DNA of 64,000 nucleotides from positions 1,612,001 through 1,676,000 of the forward strand of contig JAJGRE010000001.1 in assembly GCA_021083345.1 (NCBI GenBank), in the 5' to 3' direction. A program made the position numbers and the translations under genes. The stretch is from Calditrichales bacterium MX18-03 (GTDB taxonomy: Bacteria > Bacillota > Clostridia > Lutisporales > Lutisporaceae). The notes beneath the pieces are model-generated. The model was given only the letters and a program-made list of their open reading frames with translations, searched no databases and was not told the DNA's origin. Positions 61,802 through 64,000 of the stretch are shown piece by piece; position 1 is the first letter of the stretch, and every line of letters starts with the position of its first letter.

Positions 61802-63034
61802 ATGGAGTTTTATAATAACCCGGGACAATTTTTAAAGCAGCATATAGAAGCACTAGCTGACCCCCTACTTGAGGGAAGGCTTTCAGGAATGCCAGGAGCA
61901 TTCAAAGCAGCAGATTACCTTGTAGCTCAGCTTAAAAGCATCGGAATCATACCGATGGGCCTCGATGGGTATTTGCAGCCCCTCCAGGTGCCGGCAACAA
62001 GGATGACGGGGCCCGTTACCTTGAAGGTCGGGAACTGGTGCCTGCGTCACAGAATAGATTTTGGTGAAATGCGCTTGTCCTCTGGTGGAATCTATTCAGG
62101 CAGACTACTGGTTATCCGTGATGGAGAAGAAGTACAAGACAGCCTTGAAAATAAAATCGTGTTGATACCTCAAAGACCTAAGGATTTCGACCTTGAATCC
62201 ACAGTAAAAGCCGGAGTTGAAATGGGAATCAAAGGTTTACTTTTCGAAGAAGGAGATCCCCGCTGGTTTCATAAAACATCTTCTGTGTTCGCGAACCTTG
62301 GCATTCCGGTAATCCGCGTCAGAAGATCCCTTGCCGAAGAGTTAATCAAACGAGAAGGCAGCACTGTGACAATCGAACTCCCTATAGAAATCGGGAATAA
62401 ACAATGTAATAACATATTAGGCGTTTTACCTGGAAGCGATAATAGTAAAACAGTGGCACTTACAGCACATTATGACCATATAGGCGATGATCCGCTAGGA
62501 CACAAATTTCCCGGTGTACTGGATAACGCCTCCGGTGTTGCAGTCATTCTGGAGCTGGTTAAAAAGCTTAAAAAAGAAGCACAATTACCTTACAACCTAT
62601 TGGTTTGTTTTCTTACCGGCGAAGAGTCAGGCCATTGGGGTGCAAAACACTTGATTCAGCATCAGCCTTTACCCATTCATGCGATAATCAACTTTGACGT
62701 CCTGGGCTTGGATCCTGATTTCAGGCAGGTACGCATTGGGCAGTCAGAACCCGGTCATTGGTTTTCAGAGTTGACTGTAAACACGCTGAAAAATCATGAT
62801 ATCAACGCAAAAATACAAAAAGGCAGTGATGATGCAGCGGTATTCTTTAACTACGGTATTCCGACAATCGGGTTTGGAGAGTATAACCTGCACAGTATCG
62901 GCCCCAAAATACATACCCCGGATGACAGAATAGAAGCACTACACTTTGAACCACTTACGAAAACAATAGAACTATCTAAAGAATTGCTGAATGAATTGTC
63001 TTTTAGAACAGAAATAATGGCTGTAAACCGGTGA
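61802..63034 (+). CDS. M28 family metallopeptidase, cytosolic
   Basis: 410 residues without signal peptide. M28-type di-zinc peptidase: TAHYDHIGDD (His-x-Asp), LDNASGVAVILELV (Asp), FLTGEESGHWGAKHL (Glu-Glu), NFDVLGLD (Asp) and IHTPDDR (His). A PA-like insertion lies at about 95-190. M28 enzymes are usually secreted aminopeptidases; here a cytosolic member lies between an ArsP-like permease and a Cys-rich peptide, suggesting it may process a thiol conjugate or the peptide, which is speculation. ATG follows AAAGGAG. Confidence 0.83.
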   Translation: MEFYNNPGQFLKQHIEALADPLLEGRLSGMPGAFKAADYLVAQLKSIGIIPMGLDGYLQPLQVPATRMTGPVTLKVGNWCLRHRIDFGEMRLSSGGIYSGRLLVIRDGEEVQDSLENKIVLIPQRPKDFDLESTVKAGVEMGIKGLLFEEGDPRWFHKTSSVFANLGIPVIRVRRSLAEELIKREGSTVTIELPIEIGNKQCNNILGVLPGSDNSKTVALTAHYDHIGDDPLGHKFPGVLDNASGVAVILELVKKLKKEAQLPYNLLVCFLTGEESGHWGAKHLIQHQPLPIHAIINFDVLGLDPDFRQVRIGQSEPGHWFSELTVNTLKNHDINAKIQKGSDDAAVFFNYGIPTIGFGEYNLHSIGPKIHTPDDRIEALHFEPLTKTIELSKELLNELSFRTEIMAVNR

Positions 63035-63078
63035 AGGTTAGCGGCCTTATTAAATACAAGCAATAAAGGAGGAAAACC

Positions 63079-63249
63079 ATGTTTAACTTTATCAAAAAGA
63101 AAGAAGGCATTGATGCCAACACGGAGTCTCAGAGCTGCTGCTGCTGTGAAACAATTGAGGTAGAAGAAAAAAAAGAGGAGTCCTGCTGTGGTTGCAATTG
63201 TGGGGACAACACACCAGCAAGTGACAAAACCAGCTGCTGCGGGGAATAA
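63079..63249 (+). CDS. Cys-rich 56-residue peptide (metallothionein-like)
   Basis: Small gene: ATG at 63079 preceded by AAAGGAGG, 56 residues, TAA at 63247. Ten Cys in three groups: CCCC (20-23), CC-G-C-N-C (36-41) and CC (53-54), separated by acidic/lysine linkers. The CCGCNC block resembles the Cys-rich loop of the permease two genes upstream. No recognised family. Likely a metal(loid)-binding peptide of the arsR unit; its terminator follows at once. The ribosome site and terminator make it credible as a real gene. Confidence 0.75.
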   Translation: MFNFIKKKEGIDANTESQSCCCCETIEVEEKKEESCCGCNCGDNTPASDKTSCCGE

Positions 63250-63254
63250 TCAGG

Positions 63255-63301
63255 AAAAGAGAACTGCTGAAAGGGCTTAACCCTTGCAGCAGTTCTCTTT
63301 T
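63255..63301. terminator. Bidirectional terminator of the arsR unit
   Basis: AAAAGAGAACTGCTG (63255-63269) / CAGCAGTTCTCTTTT (63287-63301), with an inner AAGGG/CCCTT stem. The plus-strand 3' arm ends in TTTT after the Cys-rich gene; the minus strand ends in TTTTCCTG after the GNAT gene. The last codons of the GNAT gene are inside the stem. Confidence 0.85.
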
Positions 63302-63816
63302 ATGGTATTGCAACAGTTGGTTGTCAGCAGCTTTTCCATAATGGTCACATCCACCCATTTACCATCAAGGATGCCTTGTTGGATATATGTACCCACTTCT
63401 CTGAAACCTGCAGTCTCATAGAGACGTTTGCCGGCTTGGTTCTTACTTAGGGCACTCAGTACAAGCTTATGAAAGCCTTGTTCCCTGGCAGTCTCTACCA
63501 ATACATCAAGCAGCTTTTTACCTAAGCCTTTTCCTCTCATGCTGCGCTCAATGTAAATAGAAAAATCGACAACCCCGTTATAGCAGCAGCGTGAGTTGAA
63601 GGGATTAAGCGAAGCCCACCCCCATACAGTCCTATCCTCATCTTCAATAACCAGCACTTTATGGGTTTCATCCCGTTTTGTCAACCAATCCAGCATATCT
63701 GATTCCTTCCTGAGACTGGTTTCCAGTGTGGCAATACGGTCTTCTATACCTTGATTGTATATTCTGGTTATCGCTTGTATATCTTCTTTTGTAGCTGACC
63801 TTGCAGAATAAGGCAT
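63277..63816 (-). CDS. GNAT acetyltransferase (phosphinothricin/arsinothricin type)
   Basis: 179 residues. Resembles phosphinothricin-like N-acetyltransferases, to which the ArsN1 arsinothricin enzymes belong: RSATKEDIQAITRIYNQGI, VWGWASLNPFNSR, VVDFSIYIERSMRGKGLGKKLLDVLVE (motif A) and KNQAGKRLYETAGFREVG. Location beside an arsR/ArsP-like unit favours an ArsN-type role, but specificity cannot be proven from sequence. Convergent with the Cys-rich peptide gene; its last codons (NCCKG) lie within the shared terminator stem. Confidence 0.85.
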   Translation of the reverse strand: MPYSARSATKEDIQAITRIYNQGIEDRIATLETSLRKESDMLDWLTKRDETHKVLVIEDEDRTVWGWASLNPFNSRCCYNGVVDFSIYIERSMRGKGLGKKLLDVLVETAREQGFHKLVLSALSKNQAGKRLYETAGFREVGTYIQQGILDGKWVDVTIMEKLLTTNCCNTIKENCCKG

Positions 63817-63856
63817 CTTGCTACCCCCTTTATTTGATCGCTCTTATAGATGCTCC

Positions 63857-64000
63857 TTAACAGCATTTTTTGCCTCTCAATGCAGTTTCGAGCAGGTTCA
63901 GGCTTTCAAGCACCTGTTCATGCTTTTCCCGGGGTATGGAACCAAGAACATCCTCAAAGTAACGCTCCATTCCCTTCTCGATTGTCATATATGTATTTGT
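63857..64000 (-). CDS. C-terminus of a MarR-like protein (truncated at window end)
   Basis: Open frame on the minus strand enters from beyond 64000 and stops at 63857. The visible ~47 residues, TIEKGMERYFEDVLGSIPREKHEQVLESLNLLETALRGKKCC, look like the C-terminal dimerisation helices of a MarR-type winged-helix regulator. It ends in a vicinal Cys pair. The gene start is outside the window, so family assignment is tentative. Confidence 0.5.
   Translation of the reverse strand, partial: TNTYMTIEKGMERYFEDVLGSIPREKHEQVLESLNLLETALRGKKCC

Noticed and set aside
63277-63300. CC at the end of the GNAT protein as a functional thiol pair
   Set aside because: These codons are within the perfect stem of the shared terminator, so the sequence is constrained by the hairpin and may not be selected for Cys.
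1-64000. tRNA, rRNA, CRISPR arrays and intact IS transposases
   Set aside because: Looked for on both strands in the intergenic stretches; none could be supported.

Overview
The window is chromosomal DNA of an anaerobic, Gram-positive-type (Firmicutes, probably Clostridia) bacterium. The supporting evidence is a T-box leader, TTG/ATG starts with strong AGGAGG ribosome sites, the archaeal-type AspRS2 plus GatCAB indirect Asn-tRNA route, a tungsten aldehyde:ferredoxin oxidoreductase, many ferredoxin-type proteins, S-layer homology protein and a manganese riboswitch ahead of a P-type ATPase. Genus and species cannot be read from the sequence. No rRNA or tRNA genes, CRISPR arrays or intact transposase genes were seen.

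Layout. 0-9.5 kb: MATE pump, AOR with its ferredoxin, a ~565-nt structured non-coding RNA with its own promoter and terminator (minus strand, 4.2-3.6 kb), a cytidylate-kinase-like/nuclease-like fusion coupled to an odd purine PRTase, a methyltransferase, an AraC regulator with a DUF1330 protein, and tryptophanase with a sigma-54 promoter. 9.7-14.7 kb: the sigma-54 activator, DEAD-box helicase with a long inverted repeat upstream, a holin-like fusion and a candidate small RNA. 14.8-24.6 kb: hybrid histidine kinase, an RnfD-RnfC fusion, and a TetR-controlled six-gene operon rich in flavin and ferredoxin proteins. 24.7-32.9 kb: an NTase-like/cytosolic MCP/STAS-like operon, a MalT/LuxR-type regulator sharing the TetR operator, a GGDEF-EAL protein, a methyltransferase and a DUF2087 protein. 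33-39 kb: Fe-alcohol dehydrogenase, then T-box-aspS-gatCAB.

39.2-43.7 kb is a strongly AT-rich island carrying one 1379-residue PD-(D/E)XK-NACHT STAND protein (a probable antiphage gene), bounded on one side by intact gatB and on the other by a decayed second copy of the gatB 3' end. 43.7-56.8 kb: adk, a secreted esterase, a Mn-riboswitch-controlled P-type ATPase, a Flp-type pilin, the DUF6179/DUF6323 pair, a two-component system, an S15/CocE-type hydrolase and an SLH protein.

56.9-64 kb is a regulon built around an ArsR-type repressor: five copies of a 16-bp palindrome lie in front of arsR, in front of an ArsP-like permease with a Cys-rich loop (followed by an M28 peptidase and a 56-residue, 10-Cys peptide), and 3.2 kb away in front of an unannotated 51-residue membrane peptide. 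An ECF sigma operon lies between. The leading candidates for undescribed biology are the large RNA near 4 kb, the ArsR/permease/peptidase/Cys-peptide system, and the nuclease-NACHT island.
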